Source: Stenotrophomonas aracearum (GTDB lineage: Bacteria > Pseudomonadota > Gammaproteobacteria > Xanthomonadales > Xanthomonadaceae). Taken from it: 64,000 bases of DNA. This document shows, piece after piece, positions 26,301-35,254 of the stretch. How positions within the stretch are numbered: position 1 is the stretch's first letter; each line of letters starts with the position of its first letter. A model generated the notes under the pieces. That model worked only from the letters and a program-made list of their open reading frames with translations, was not told the origin of the DNA and searched no databases. The stretch spans positions 2,925,001 through 2,989,000 of the forward strand of contig NZ_CP115543.1 in NCBI RefSeq assembly GCF_031834615.1. The letters are read 5' to 3'. The position numbers and the translations under genes are program-made.

Positions 26301-27173
26301 CAGCGCGTCCAGCTGCAAGGTGGGGCGCTCGCCGTCGGCCAGGGTCGCCCCGTGCAGCTGCACGCCCTGCAGGTCGGCGTCGGTGGTGAGCATCACCACG
26401 CGGTGGTCGCGCAGGTCCACCCAGGTGTTGAAGGTGCCGGTGCCCTGCTGCAGCGACGCCCCGCCGAAGCTCAGCAGCGCGGACCAGGCGCGGAAGTCGG
26501 CCGGGTCGGCGGCGAGCCAGGCCTGGCCGTCGCCCTTGGCACGGTTGAAGTCGAGCACGGCGGTGAGCGGCGCGGCCTGCACGTCGGCCCAGGCACGGGC
26601 GCCGACCGAGACGCGCTCGCCGTTCACGCGCAGGCGCAGGTCGATCCGCGGCAGCTCGGCCTGCACCTTCAGCGACGGCGCATCCACCCGCAGGCGGCCG
26701 CCGATGACCTGCAGCTCGCCCAGGCGGCGCAGCGTTTCCAGCGGATCGCCGCCGGCCTTGGGCTGCGGCAGGCCCTGCACCGACCAGCGGCCGTCCTCGG
26801 CCCGCTGCAGCACCAGCGCCAGCCCGCGCAGGCGCAGCTCGGTCAGCGAATGACCGGGCAGCAGCCCGGAATACAGCGACACCAGCACCTCGGCCTCGCC
26901 AATGCGCAGGCCCTCGCCCGCGCCGATGCGCAGGCCCTTGAGCGCCAGCAACGGACCACGCCGGGTCCAGCGGGTCTGCAGTTGATCGAACGCCACCGGC
27001 TGCCCGGCGCGCGCGCTCAGCCAGCCGGCCACCTTGTCCGGGTAGCGCTCGGCCAGCGGCAGCAGCTGGCTGATGGTGCCCACCAGCAGGGCCACGCATA
27101 CCAATACGATCGCCATGGCATAGGCAGCATGGCGGCGAATCCTTCGCAGTCGCAGGCGCAGCGGCGCGCTCAT
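23310..27173 (-). CDS. yhdP: YhdP/AsmA-like envelope protein (TIGR02099 type)
   Basis: A 1287-residue protein. One N-terminal transmembrane helix (MAIVLVCVALLVGTISQLL, residues about 19-37) anchors a very long periplasmic part made of repeated beta-rich segments. The C-terminal region has AsmA-like motifs (DFRDFFSKGFAFNQIGGTLAFADG and EGPAANISIRGRTDLRRQQFDQ are each part of it). YhdP-family proteins bridge the periplasm and are thought to carry phospholipids to the outer membrane. It lies six bases downstream of rng, matching the conserved maf-rng-yhdP-tldD cluster. Confidence 0.9.
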   Translation of the reverse strand: MSAPLRLRLRRIRRHAAYAMAIVLVCVALLVGTISQLLPLAERYPDKVAGWLSARAGQPVAFDQLQTRWTRRGPLLALKGLRIGAGEGLRIGEAEVLVSLYSGLLPGHSLTELRLRGLALVLQRAEDGRWSVQGLPQPKAGGDPLETLRRLGELQVIGGRLRVDAPSLKVQAELPRIDLRLRVNGERVSVGARAWADVQAAPLTAVLDFNRAKGDGQAWLAADPADFRAWSALLSFGGASLQQGTGTFNTWVDLRDHRVVMLTTDADLQGVQLHGATLADGERPTLQLDALQLRARWRWVQGGWRADAPRLRIGLDGRTEQLDGLLIAGGQHLALAGDNIDATALLRGLALTDRIDPGLRAWLHDAAPQVRMRRVRVAGERDGALQFEGDLEDIQFAAAGHAPGLSGVGGHFNGDANGFRLDLQPSRVMQFDWPTGFGVRHDVRLAGSMVGWRDEGGGWRIGTPALRVQGTDYAADVRGTVWFQGNGTRPWLQLAAKLDDVPMTAAKRFWIHSKMSKGATDWLDAALVGGYVRGGIGLVTGDLEDWPFDRNNGRFEASGHIDNGNIRFQHDWPTMDKVDGDIAFIGPGFEMHGRGDLAGVVVDHFDAGIADFGPSALTVKATTRSDAGALLAMLKQSPLHATYADSLDNLSAKGPAAVTFDLLQPLHHDQGPGHLQGTVELDGATLSDKRFDLTFDAMRGLAKYSRDGFGAEALAVRHLGQDGQLSLRAGGYVRDPQQAFEAELGAALDAGLLLDRAPELGWLKPYIQGTSRWTIGVTLPKVAAGSKLQPPTMLRLDSELVGTRLDLPAPLDKPADTPLATSVTAQLPMGAGRVDVAFGQRLALAARTHNNQTGVQVTLGSDTVDREPPASGLVVNGQSGSLDALDWIALARSPGGTPDADPMPLRQVDVQVGQLLLAGGMFPQTRLQLRPSNSGIDVRLDGPSLAGDLSVPSADGAPIVGTLDRVHWQSPPSPVKAPGDGAPILLPADATLPARVQASANDTNPAKIPPLSLDVADLQFGKARLGQAVLRTRPFGNGLSVDKLQFRAPKQAIDIQGRWLGMGPAASTHVEVKVDSEDLGGLMQNLDYGGQLRSGQGQITLEAGWQGGPSDFQLGALQGRMEVHARNGQLLELEPGAGRVLGLLSVAQLPRRLMFDFRDFFSKGFAFNQIGGTLAFADGMATTDKVLIEGPAANISIRGRTDLRRQQFDQTIDVNPRAGNLLTVVGAVAGGPVGAAVGAAANAVLSKPLGEIGAKTYRVTGPWAEPKVDVIDRDDAPKPAAPAPVAR

Positions 27174-27179
27174 CGGTAC

Positions 27180-28667
27180 TCAGAGCAGGACGACATCGAA
27201 CTGCTCCTGCAGGTACTGCTCATCGGCCTGGAAGCGGATCGACTTGCCCAGGAATTCCTCCAGCTCGGCCACCGCCGCCGATTCCTCGTCGGTGATCCGG
27301 GCCACCACCTTGGACGAAGCGATCACCAGCAGCCGCGCTGCGTCGAACTGGCGCACCGCGCGGGTGATCTCGCGGAAGATCTCGTAGGTGACCGTCTCGG
27401 CGGTCTTGATCGAGCCGCGCCCGCTGCATTCCGGGCACGGCTCGGACAGCTGCCGCTCCAGGCTTTCCACGGTGCGCTTGCGGGTCATCTCGACCAGCCC
27501 CAGCGGCGAGAACTCATAGACCGTGGTCTTGGCATGGTCGCGGGCCAGCGCCTTTTCCAGCGTGCGCAGCACCTGGCGGCGGTGTTCGGCATCGTCCATG
27601 TCGATGAAGTCGATGATGATGATCCCGCCCAGGTTGCGCAGCCGCAGCTGGCGCGCCACCGACTGGGCCGCTTCCAGGTTGGTGCGGAACACCGTCTCTT
27701 CCAGATTGCGCTGGCCCAGGAACGACCCGGTGTTGACGTCGATGGTGGTCATCGCCTCGGTCTGGTCGATCACCAGGTAGCCACCGGACTTCAGCGGCAC
27801 CTGCTTGTCCAGCGCGCGGCCGATTTCATCCTCGACCCCGAACATGTCGAAGATCGGGCGGTCCCCGCTGTACAGCTCCAGCTTCTCGGCCAGCACCGGC
27901 ATGTACTTGGCCACGAACGCCTGCAGCTGGGTGAAGGTTTCCTTCGAGTCCACCTTGACCTTGTCCACGTCCTTGCGGATCAGGTCGCGCACCGAGCGCA
28001 GCGGCAGGCTCAGGTCTTCGTAGATCACGCTGCACGGGGCGGCCTCGCGGCCACGGCGCTCGACCACGTTCCAGACCCGCGACAGGTAGGCGATGTCCTC
28101 GGCGATGGCCTCGGCCGGCTGGCCCTCGGCGTTGGTCCGCACGATGTAGCCGTAGCCGCCGTGCTGGGCCGAAAGTTCGGTCACCAGCGTCTTCAGGCGC
28201 GCCCGCTCGGCCTCGTCCTCGATCCGTGCCGACACCCCGACCACCTTGGACTGCGGCAGCAGCACCATGTAGCGCGAGGGAATGCTGATCTGGGTGGTGA
28301 GCCGGGCGCCCTTGGTGCCGATCGGATCCTTCACCACCTGCACCACGATGTCCTGCCCGTCGCGCAGCAGCTCCACGATCGGGACGGAGGACGGCGGCGG
28401 CAGGGTGGTGCCTTCGGTGTCGGCACTGGCCACCGGGGCCGGGCGCACCACATCGTTGGCGTGCAGGAAGGCGGCGCGTTCCAGCCCGACCTCGACGAAC
28501 GCGGCCTGCATGCCCGGCATCACCCGCTGCACCTTGCCCTTGTAGATGTTGCCGACCACCCCGCGGCGCCAGCCGCGTTCGATGTGCAGCTCCTGCAGCA
28601 TGCCGTTTTCAATGACCGCCACCCGGGTTTCGCGCGGGGTGACGTTGACCAGGATTTCCTCAGACAT
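27180..28667 (-). CDS. rng: Ribonuclease G
   Basis: A 495-residue endoribonuclease that processes the 5' end of 16S rRNA. The start [18 protein letters not shown] is characteristic. An S1 domain ([20 protein letters not shown]) follows, then the catalytic DNase I-like domain with [18 protein letters not shown] and [10 protein letters not shown], which hold the metal-binding aspartates. The zinc link is CPECSGRG; RNase E-type C-terminal extension is absent. The start overlaps the end of maf by eight bases. Confidence 0.95.
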   Translation of the reverse strand: MSEEILVNVTPRETRVAVIENGMLQELHIERGWRRGVVGNIYKGKVQRVMPGMQAAFVEVGLERAAFLHANDVVRPAPVASADTEGTTLPPPSSVPIVELLRDGQDIVVQVVKDPIGTKGARLTTQISIPSRYMVLLPQSKVVGVSARIEDEAERARLKTLVTELSAQHGGYGYIVRTNAEGQPAEAIAEDIAYLSRVWNVVERRGREAAPCSVIYEDLSLPLRSVRDLIRKDVDKVKVDSKETFTQLQAFVAKYMPVLAEKLELYSGDRPIFDMFGVEDEIGRALDKQVPLKSGGYLVIDQTEAMTTIDVNTGSFLGQRNLEETVFRTNLEAAQSVARQLRLRNLGGIIIIDFIDMDDAEHRRQVLRTLEKALARDHAKTTVYEFSPLGLVEMTRKRTVESLERQLSEPCPECSGRGSIKTAETVTYEIFREITRAVRQFDAARLLVIASSKVVARITDEESAAVAELEEFLGKSIRFQADEQYLQEQFDVVLL

Positions 28668-29241
28668 GGGCGACTCCCTTCGATTCGAATGCCTGCAGCA
28701 GCTGTTCGGTCTGCTGCAGGGGCAAGCCCATCACGCCCGAATAGCTGCCCGCCAGGTGGCGGATGTAACGTTCTGCGCCGCCCTGGATGGCGTAGGCACC
28801 GGCCTTGCCCATCGGTTCGCCAGTGGCGACATAGGCGGCAATGGCCGCGTCGTCCAGCGCGATGAAGCTGACCTCCGAGACCACCTCCACCACCTGCTCG
28901 ATTCCGGCGGCGACCAGCGCCACCACGGTCATCACCTGGTGGGTGCGGCCGGACAGACGGCGCAGCATTGCGGCGGCGTCGGCGGTATCGACCGGTTTGC
29001 CGAACACCTCCCCGTCCAGCACCACTTCGGTATCGGCGCCCAGCACGCACGCGTGCGGGTCATCGGCGACCAGGGCCAGGCCGGCACGGGCCTTGTCCAC
29101 GGCCACGCGCCGCACATAGTCCTGGGCGGTTTCGCCGGCGGCCCGTACTTCGGGCACGTCCAGGTCCAACGCGCGGAACGGTCGGTCCAGGCGCGCCAGC
29201 AGATCGGTTCGTCGGGGGGAACGGGAGGCAAGATAAAGCAT
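28660..29241 (-). CDS. Maf-family nucleotide pyrophosphatase (YhdE-like, dTTP/UTP)
   Basis: A 193-residue cytosolic enzyme that hydrolyses non-canonical or excess nucleoside triphosphates. The N-terminal [12 protein letters not shown] is the Maf signature. Later motifs include [18 protein letters not shown] and [19 protein letters not shown]. The start at 29241 places this signature at residue 4, as in the family. Coupled to rng by an eight-base overlap. Its position beside rng suggests the YhdE rather than YceF subgroup. Confidence 0.92.
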   Translation of the reverse strand: MLYLASRSPRRTDLLARLDRPFRALDLDVPEVRAAGETAQDYVRRVAVDKARAGLALVADDPHACVLGADTEVVLDGEVFGKPVDTADAAAMLRRLSGRTHQVMTVVALVAAGIEQVVEVVSEVSFIALDDAAIAAYVATGEPMGKAGAYAIQGGAERYIRHLAGSYSGVMGLPLQQTEQLLQAFESKGVAHV

Positions 29242-29371
29242 CGCGGAAGCATAACCTGCGCGCCCTGTCTGAATCGCGAGCAACCACAACCAATTGCGTC
29301 CAACCCCGCCGCTTCTCACCAGACGTTCATCGCTCCGACACCAACCTCAACGCCTTCACAAGGAGATCCAC

Positions 29372-30106
29372 ATGCGTCGCCACGCCCTGTCCCCGCTGCT
29401 GCTCGCCCTGTCGCTTGCCCTGGGAACCTCGATGACCGCCCACGCCCAGTCCCAACCCGCCATCGCCGTGCCGGCCGACGGCACCCTGCTCAACATTTCG
29501 GCCAACGCCGAGGCGCGCGGCGTGCCCGACGTGGCCACGCTGTCGGCCGGGGTGGTGACCCAGGCCACTGACGGCAACACCGCCATGCGCCAGAACGCCG
29601 AGCAGATGGTGAAGGTGCTGGCCGCCATCAAGGCCGCCGGGATCGCCGAGCGTGACGTGCAGACCAGCGGGGTCAACCTCAGCCCGCAGTACCGGTATGC
29701 CGAGAACGAGGCGCCGAAGATCACCGGCTACCAGGCCAGCAATACGGTGAGCCTCAAGGCGCGTGACATTGCGAAGCTGGGCAAGGTGCTCGATGCGCTG
29801 GCCGCACAGGGCGCCAACCAGATCAACGGCCCGCAGTTCGAGATCGACCAGCCCGAACCGGTCTATGACGAGGCCCGCCTGGCCGCTCTGAAGAAGGCCC
29901 AGGCCCGCGCCGAAACGTATGCGAAATCGCTGGGCCTGCGCGTGCGCCGGATCGTCAGCATCTCTGAAAGTGGCGGTGGCAACTTCCGCCCGGTGATGAT
30001 GCGCGCCGCGGCCGCGCCGATGGCGGCGGACATCTCCACGCCGGTGTCGCCTGGCGAGTCGACGGTGTCGGTAAACCTGGACGTGGTGTTCGACCTGGGC
30101 AGGTAA
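29372..30106 (+). CDS. SIMPL-domain (DUF541) periplasmic protein
   Basis: A 244-residue protein with a clear signal peptide (LLLALSLALGTSMTAHA). The SIMPL/DUF541 domain follows, with ISANAEARGVPDVATLSAGV near its start, a central VQTSGVNLSPQY, and a C-terminal TVSVNLDVVFDLG. Related proteins (YggE, BP26) form ring-shaped channels or protect against oxidative stress; the precise role is unknown. A strong AAGGAGATCC ribosome site ten bases upstream fixes the start at 29372. Divergent from maf. A terminator follows. Confidence 0.9.
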   Translation: MRRHALSPLLLALSLALGTSMTAHAQSQPAIAVPADGTLLNISANAEARGVPDVATLSAGVVTQATDGNTAMRQNAEQMVKVLAAIKAAGIAERDVQTSGVNLSPQYRYAENEAPKITGYQASNTVSLKARDIAKLGKVLDALAAQGANQINGPQFEIDQPEPVYDEARLAALKKAQARAETYAKSLGLRVRRIVSISESGGGNFRPVMMRAAAAPMAADISTPVSPGESTVSVNLDVVFDLGR

Positions 30107-30135
30107 GACCAGAGCGGTGCACCGCTGGACAACGA

Positions 30136-30160
30136 GACGGCGCCTTCGGGCGCCGTCTTC
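30136..30160 (+). terminator. Rho-independent terminator after SIMPL gene
   Basis: Perfect 9-bp stem GACGGCGCC/GGCGCCGTC with a TTCG tetraloop and a T-rich tail (TTCTGTTT). Confidence 0.85.
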
Positions 30161-30326
30161 TGTTTATGACCGGCAGCCAAACACCCACATCGCCCCTGAC
30201 TTCCAGCCCGCGCCCGGCTCCGGTAATCCTGTCATTGCGCGGCCCCGTCTTCCGCAGTCCGCAACCCCGTCGGCCGCGCCCGTACGTTGATGTTCCCGCA
30301 CGCACATCTGGCAAGGAGAGTGGCGC

Positions 30327-30983
30327 ATGGTCCGTACGCATCCCCCGCTGGTCCCGCTTCATATCGACGTCTCGCGCGTGCTCGGCTGGAGCACCGCGCT
30401 GGCCCTGCATCTACTGGCGCTGATGCTCCTGCTGATCCCCGCCGCTTATGTGGCCGCGCCCCTCCCGCGCGACCGCATGGTGATCAACATGATCGTGCCA
30501 CCGGTCGCCCAGCCCGAACCGCCCAAGCCGCTGCCGCCCACCGAACCGGTGCCGGTCCGTGCCCCCACCACCACCCCGCGCGTCGCTCCGCTGCCGCCAC
30601 CGACCGCCACGGCCGACGACATGCTGGCCGTGCCCCCGCTGCCTGCCAGCGACATCCAGGCCCCAACCCTGGCCCCGGTGGAACCCGCCCCGGCCCCGTC
30701 AGGCGAAGGCGTGCAGCTGCAGTACCGCTCGGCCCCGCCGCCGAGCTACCCGATCGCCGCGATCCGCGCCGGCGAACAGGGCACGGTAGTGCTGCGGGTC
30801 CAGGTCGATGCCGATGGCCGGCCGGCCAGCGTGGCGATCGAACGCAGCAGTGGCTCGCGGGTGCTGGACAACGCCGCCCGCCAGCAGGTGCTGCGCCACT
30901 GGCGCTTCGTGCCGGCGCAGGTCGACGGCCAGGCAGTGCCGGCCACCGGGCTGGTGCCGGTGAGTTTCTCGCTGCCCGAATAG
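30327..30983 (+). CDS. TonB-family energy transducer
   Basis: A 218-residue protein. A single N-terminal membrane helix (LALHLLALMLLLIPAAYVAA, about residues 25-44) precedes a long Pro-rich periplasmic linker. The C-terminal TonB fold is PSYPIAAIRAGEQGTVVLRV through LRHWRFVPAQ. It should link the ExbBD proton motor to outer-membrane receptors. ExbB and ExbD are not next to it. A good GGCAAGGAGAG ribosome site supports the start. It directly precedes a TonB-dependent receptor gene, a plausible but unproven partner. Confidence 0.88.
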   Translation: MVRTHPPLVPLHIDVSRVLGWSTALALHLLALMLLLIPAAYVAAPLPRDRMVINMIVPPVAQPEPPKPLPPTEPVPVRAPTTTPRVAPLPPPTATADDMLAVPPLPASDIQAPTLAPVEPAPAPSGEGVQLQYRSAPPPSYPIAAIRAGEQGTVVLRVQVDADGRPASVAIERSSGSRVLDNAARQQVLRHWRFVPAQVDGQAVPATGLVPVSFSLPE

Positions 30984-31024
30984 GCTATTGCGGGGGGAAT
31001 ATCAATGGATTTCCCCCCACATTT

Positions 31025-31036
31025 TGACGGCCGTCA
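31025..31036. promoter_or_regulatory. Palindrome upstream of the TonB-dependent receptor gene
   Basis: TGACGGCCGTCA is a perfect 12-bp palindrome. It lies about 130 bases before the receptor start, in a short A/T-rich stretch, and is followed by a TTGACA-like hexamer at 31040. No convincing -10 is seen. Could be an operator. Confidence 0.35.
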
Positions 31037-31164
31037 CTTTTGACACGAATTAAGCAAATTTTCACGACTTCGTCACCTGCCGGAAACCTAGATTGTCGCC
31101 GACGCCCCGCAAAGACGGGCGCGCCAACAACTTATTAATTGGTTTTCCAGTCAGGAGAGAAACT

Positions 31165-33975
31165 GTGAAACACCCGATCCAACGGCCCTACCGTGGCCGC
31201 CGCAACCCGCTGGCGCACTCTGTTTCCTCCGTACTTACCGGCAGCGTGCTGCTGCTGGCCGGTGCCTTCGCCTCCTCCTCGGCCATGGCCCAGGACTCGG
31301 GTGCCACCAACCTGGACCGCATCACCGTCACCGGTTCCAACATTCCCCGTACCAATACCGAAACCCCCTCTCCGGTGCAGGTGGTAACGCGCCAGGAAAT
31401 CGACCGCAGCGGCAAGACCACCGTGGCCGAATACCTGCAGACGCTGACCTCCGACGGTGCAGGCTCCATTCCCAAGACCTTCGGCAACGGCTTCGCCGGC
31501 GGCGGTGCGGGCATCTCGCTGCGCGGCCTGGGCGCCGGCTCCACGCTGGTGCTGTTGAACGGCCGCCGCATGGCCACCTATGGCCTGGCCGATGACGGCC
31601 AGAAGGTCTTCACCGACCTGAGCACCATTCCGCTGGACGCGGTCGAGCGCGTGGAAGTGCTGAAGGATGGCGCGTCCGCCATCTACGGTTCCGACGCCAT
31701 CGCCGGCGTGGTCAACATCATCCTGCGCAGCGACTTCGAAGGCGCCATCCTGCGCGGTTCGTACGGCCTGTCCGGCGACAGCGACGGCGACGCCAAGAAG
31801 GCGACCCTGACCGCCGGTACCGGCGACATCGCCGAAGACGGCTGGAACGCGTTCTTCAGCCTGGACGTGGGCAAGACCGACGCGATCGCGATCAGCGACC
31901 GCAAGAACCGCGACTGGATCGGCACCGGCGACCTGCGCCAGTGGGGCATCGACCCGGCCGACGCACAGTTCCTCGGCGGCGCCTACCTCAACGGCCGCAC
32001 CGGCGGCGGTTCCGGCCCGAACGGTTCGCTGTTCACCAACACTACCCCCGCGCTGCTGGTGCCGCTGCCGGGCTGCCAGGGCCTGACCACCATCCCCGGC
32101 CAGACCGATGCCTCGATCGCCGAACAGGGCTGCCTGTGGGATCCGGCGCAGCAGTTCCGCTCGCTGAGCCCGAAGGAGGAATACGTCAACGTGTTCGGTC
32201 GCGCCAGCTTCGCCTACGGCGAAGGCGGCGAGATCTACACCGAAATCGGCTACTCCAAGAAGGAAACGGTGTTCAGCAACACCCCGTCGGGCGTGTCCGG
32301 CAGCTGGGGTTACCCAGGCGGCCCGGTCAACGCCAGCAGCGGTCCGGGTGCCGTGGTACTCAACGCCGCCCATCCCGACAACATCCTCGGCGAGACCGCG
32401 CGCCTGCGCTATTCGGCCTGGGACGTCGGTCCGCGCGTGACCACCAACACCAATGAGTTCACCCGCTTCCTGGTCGGCACCAAGGGCAACTGGGGCGACT
32501 GGAGCTACGACACCGCCTACCTGCATTCGGGTACCAACCTGGTCAACAAGCGCACCGGCTTCCTGCGCTACAGCGCCGTGCAGTGCGCACTGGGCGACCC
32601 GAACTGCGCCGGCGGCGTGTGGCGGATCGGCGACAACGCCGGGCAGAACTCGCAGGCCCTGTACGACTACATCTCGCCGCAGATCCAGGCCAACGCCAAG
32701 TCCAGCCTGGACATGTTCGACTTCACCGTGTCGCGCAGCCTGATGGACCTCAAGGGCGGCCCGCTCGGCCTGGCCATGGGTACCGAGTGGCGCAAGACCA
32801 GCAACAGCCTGACCCCGCAGACCTACACCGACATCGGCGACATCATCGGCCTGGGTTACTCGGCCTATGACGGCACCCAGAACGTGTACGCCGGTTACGT
32901 CGAACTCTCGGCGCCGGTGCTGGAACAGCTGGAACTGTCCGGCGCGCTGCGTTACGACAAGTACGAAAGCGGTGAAGGCAAGGCCACGCCGAAGCTGGGC
33001 GTGAAGTGGACCCCAGCCGACTGGATCGCCCTGCGCGGCTCCTACGCGGAAGGCTTCCGTGCCCCGAACCCGGCCGAAAACGGCGACGGCGGCCTGGCGG
33101 CGTTCTCCACCGCCCGCGACCCGGTCCGTTGCGCGGTCAGCCCGCCGGACGATGTCACCACCAACTGCGGCGCGCGCTCGGTGGCGATCATCACCAGCCC
33201 GAACCCGGACCTGAAGCCGGAAGAGTCCAAGAGCTACTCGTTCGGTATCGTGCTGCAGCCGACCGCCACCACCTCGCTGACCGTGGACGCCTGGGAAATC
33301 AAGCGCACCAATGAAATCGCGCAGGGCAGCACCGCCGATGCCATCGCAGCGGGAGACGTGCTGCGCGACACCGACCTGATCAACGGCATTCCCGGCACCG
33401 GCACCATCCTGGCGGTCAACACCGCCTACGTGAACGCCAACTCGTCGCGGGTCCGTGGTATCGACACCGATATCCGCCAGACCTTCGACATCGGTCCGGG
33501 CCAGCTGGAAATGGACCTGCAGTGGAGCCACGTGCTCAAGTTCGAGCGCACCGAAGGCGACAGCACCGTCGATTACGTGGGCACGCACGGCAACTGCGAC
33601 GTGACCAACTGCATCGGCACGCCGGAAGACCGCATCAACTTCGGCACCACCTGGAAGCAGGACGCGTGGAGCGTGAGCGGCGTGGTCAACTACATCAGCA
33701 GCCTGGAGAACAAGGACCGCCGCGGTGGCGACTACCTGGCGTTCTACTGGGACGGCACGCCGGTGGAGAAGATCGCCTCGTTCACCACCTTCGACCTGTC
33801 CGGTCGCTACAACATCACCGACGCGTTCGAACTCAACGCCTCGGTGCAGAACGTGTTCGACCGCACCGCCCCGCTGGATCCGACCACCTACGGTGGCGTG
33901 AACTACAACCCGCTGCACTTCAGCGGCGCCATCGGCCGCTACTTCACCATCGGTGCGAAGTACACCTTCAACTGA
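31165..33975 (+). CDS. TonB-dependent outer-membrane receptor
   Basis: A 936-residue receptor. The start is the GTG at 31165, with AGGAGAGA seven bases upstream. A signal peptide (SVLTGSVLLLAGAFASSSAMA) precedes the TonB box/plug region ITVTGSNIPRTNTETPSPVQ. The plug has GISLRGLGAGSTLVLLNGRR and VERVEVLKDGASAIYGSDAI, and the rest is a 22-strand barrel ending in RYFTIGAKYTFN with the terminal aromatic. This belongs to the large CirA/Oar-like receptors abundant in xanthomonads. The ligand (iron chelate, carbohydrate or peptide) is not evident. It follows a TonB-family gene. Confidence 0.93.
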   Translation: MKHPIQRPYRGRRNPLAHSVSSVLTGSVLLLAGAFASSSAMAQDSGATNLDRITVTGSNIPRTNTETPSPVQVVTRQEIDRSGKTTVAEYLQTLTSDGAGSIPKTFGNGFAGGGAGISLRGLGAGSTLVLLNGRRMATYGLADDGQKVFTDLSTIPLDAVERVEVLKDGASAIYGSDAIAGVVNIILRSDFEGAILRGSYGLSGDSDGDAKKATLTAGTGDIAEDGWNAFFSLDVGKTDAIAISDRKNRDWIGTGDLRQWGIDPADAQFLGGAYLNGRTGGGSGPNGSLFTNTTPALLVPLPGCQGLTTIPGQTDASIAEQGCLWDPAQQFRSLSPKEEYVNVFGRASFAYGEGGEIYTEIGYSKKETVFSNTPSGVSGSWGYPGGPVNASSGPGAVVLNAAHPDNILGETARLRYSAWDVGPRVTTNTNEFTRFLVGTKGNWGDWSYDTAYLHSGTNLVNKRTGFLRYSAVQCALGDPNCAGGVWRIGDNAGQNSQALYDYISPQIQANAKSSLDMFDFTVSRSLMDLKGGPLGLAMGTEWRKTSNSLTPQTYTDIGDIIGLGYSAYDGTQNVYAGYVELSAPVLEQLELSGALRYDKYESGEGKATPKLGVKWTPADWIALRGSYAEGFRAPNPAENGDGGLAAFSTARDPVRCAVSPPDDVTTNCGARSVAIITSPNPDLKPEESKSYSFGIVLQPTATTSLTVDAWEIKRTNEIAQGSTADAIAAGDVLRDTDLINGIPGTGTILAVNTAYVNANSSRVRGIDTDIRQTFDIGPGQLEMDLQWSHVLKFERTEGDSTVDYVGTHGNCDVTNCIGTPEDRINFGTTWKQDAWSVSGVVNYISSLENKDRRGGDYLAFYWDGTPVEKIASFTTFDLSGRYNITDAFELNASVQNVFDRTAPLDPTTYGGVNYNPLHFSGAIGRYFTIGAKYTFN

Positions 33976-33994
33976 TCGGTGCAGGTGTGAAACG

Positions 33995-34024
33995 AAAAAG
34001 CCCGGGCATTGCCCGGGCTTTTTC
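33995..34024 (+). terminator. Rho-independent terminator after TonB-dependent receptor
   Basis: AAAAAGCCCGGGC and GCCCGGGCTTTTT pair around ATT, giving a 13-bp stem with its own T-run. Confidence 0.93.
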
Positions 34025-34043
34025 ATGCACGCTCCGCGCAGAC

Positions 34044-34072
34044 AAAAAAAAGCCTCGCATCGCTGCGAGGCT
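34044..34072 (-). terminator. Terminator of tRNA-Asn
   Basis: On the minus strand AGCCTCGCA-GCGA-TGCGAGGCT is followed by seven or more T residues, ten bases after the tRNA 3' end. Confidence 0.9.
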
Positions 34073-34081
34073 CTCAAAACT

Positions 34082-34158
34082 TGGCGCCCGAAGTTGGACT
34101 CGAACCAACGACCCCCTGATTAACAGTCAAGTGCTCTAACCGGCTGAGCTATTCGGGC
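34082..34158 (-). tRNA. tRNA-Asn (anticodon GTT)
   Basis: The minus strand folds as a full cloverleaf. The acceptor strand GCCCGAA pairs with TTCGGGC. It has T8-A9, a D-arm AGCTCAG...GAGC, an anticodon loop CTGTTAA with GTT, and a T-loop GGTTCGAGTCC. The CCA end is encoded. A 77-base gene with its own terminator. Confidence 0.97.
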
Positions 34159-34215
34159 GGGGTGCGCATTGTAACCGGCTTTTTGCTGCTTGTAACCCTT
34201 CCGTGCGTAATTTCT

Positions 34216-34686
34216 TCACGCGCGGTGATATGGATGGTTGGCCAGCATCGCCGCTGCACGGTACAGCTGCTCGGCCACCACCAGGCGCACCAGCATGTGC
34301 GGCAGGGTCAGCGGGCCGATCGACCACTTTTCATCGGCCAGCGCGGAGACTTCGGCCGAATGCCCTTCCGGGCCGCCGATCAGGAAGGCCAGGTCGCGGC
34401 CCTGCCCCCGCCAATGCTCCAGCCGCTGCGCCAGCTGTTCGGAGCTGAGCTGTTTGCCGGGCACGTCCAGCGCGACCACGTAGGCATTCTTGGGCAGCGC
34501 GGCGATCACCCGCTTGCCTTCGTCATCGGTGGCACGGCGTGCGTCGCGGCCCTTGCCGCGCAGGCCGGGTTCAATCTCCACCAGCTCGAACGGCAGCCAG
34601 TGCGACAGCCGCTTCTGGTACTCGGCAAAGCCCTGCGCTACCCAGCTCGGCGCGCGTTCGCCGGTGGCAATCAACCTGGCCTTCAT
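34216..34686 (-). CDS. rlmH: 23S rRNA (pseudouridine-1915 N3)-methyltransferase RlmH
   Basis: A 156-residue SPOUT methyltransferase acting on assembled 70S ribosomes. The family core is present: LDVPGKQLSSEQLAQ, the SAM-knot LAFLIGGPEGHS and the C-terminal LTLPHMLVRLVVAEQLYRA ending in NHPYHRA. Length is exactly typical. It follows rsfS, the usual order, across a 66-base gap that holds a strong hairpin. Confidence 0.97.
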   Translation of the reverse strand: MKARLIATGERAPSWVAQGFAEYQKRLSHWLPFELVEIEPGLRGKGRDARRATDDEGKRVIAALPKNAYVVALDVPGKQLSSEQLAQRLEHWRGQGRDLAFLIGGPEGHSAEVSALADEKWSIGPLTLPHMLVRLVVAEQLYRAAAMLANHPYHRA

Positions 34687-34704
34687 CGTCGTACTCCTTG
34701 AAAT

Positions 34705-34733
34705 GACAACGGCGCCACCGGGGCGCCGTTGTC
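34705..34733 (-). other. Perfect intercistronic hairpin between rsfS and rlmH
   Basis: GACAACGGCGCC and GGCGCCGTTGTC form a perfect 12-bp stem around five bases. It sits between two genes normally co-expressed and has no T-run, so it is more likely a processing or stability element or partial attenuator. Confidence 0.55.
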
Positions 34734-34752
34734 GCTACTGCGTGCGCGGGGT

Positions 34753-35196
34753 TCAGCGCGCGGCGTAGTCGTCTTCGTCTGCTTCGTCTGCTTCGTCGTC
34801 GAGCAGGCTCGGCCCCTGGTCGCCCACGGTCCACAGGCGCTCCAGTGCATAGAACTCGCGCACGCGCGGCAGCATCACGTGCACCACCACGTCGCCCAGG
34901 TCCACCAGCACCCACTCGGCTTCGCGCTCGCCTTCCACGCCCAGCGGCATGACGCCCAGCTGCTTGGCAAACTTCATGACTTCGTCGGCAATCGACTTCA
35001 CGTGGCGGCTGGAGGTGCCCGAGGCGATCACCATGAAATCGGTGACGCTGGACTTGCCGATCACGTCGATCTCGACCACGTCCCTGGCCTTCAGTTCTTC
35101 GGTGGCATTACGCACGCACTGGAGAAGCTGTTCGGTGGACGGCGCCGGATTCGGCAGTTCGACCTTGATGGTCTGGGGCTGGACTTGGTCGCTCAA
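34753..35196 (-). CDS. rsfS: Ribosome silencing factor RsfS
   Basis: A 147-residue Iojap/DUF143 protein that binds L14 and blocks subunit joining when nutrients run low. Core motifs are [36 protein letters not shown] and [20 protein letters not shown]. The last 20 residues are strikingly acidic ([12 protein letters not shown]), encoded by short tandem repeats, an extension beyond the minimal family. Lies between nadD and rlmH as usual. Confidence 0.96.
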   Translation of the reverse strand: MSDQVQPQTIKVELPNPAPSTEQLLQCVRNATEELKARDVVEIDVIGKSSVTDFMVIASGTSSRHVKSIADEVMKFAKQLGVMPLGVEGEREAEWVLVDLGDVVVHVMLPRVREFYALERLWTVGDQGPSLLDDEADEADEDDYAAR

Positions 35197-35254
35197 AGCA
35201 GGGGGACTCTATAGATTTGGGGGCGATTATACGGGTCCAGCGACCTGAACGGGT

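Noticed and set aside
23265..28865. An 1866-codon plus-strand open frame
   Set aside because: It lies opposite yhdP and rng, both well supported. The translation is low-complexity Gln/His/Arg/Ala without domain motifs, signal peptide or ribosome site.
31135..34077. A 980-codon minus-strand open frame
   Set aside because: It is antisense to the TonB-dependent receptor and shows Val/Gly/His-rich composition typical of a shadow frame.
34082..34158. tRNA-Asn as an integration site for a genomic island
   Set aside because: No integrase, no repeated tRNA 3' end and ordinary housekeeping genes on both sides.
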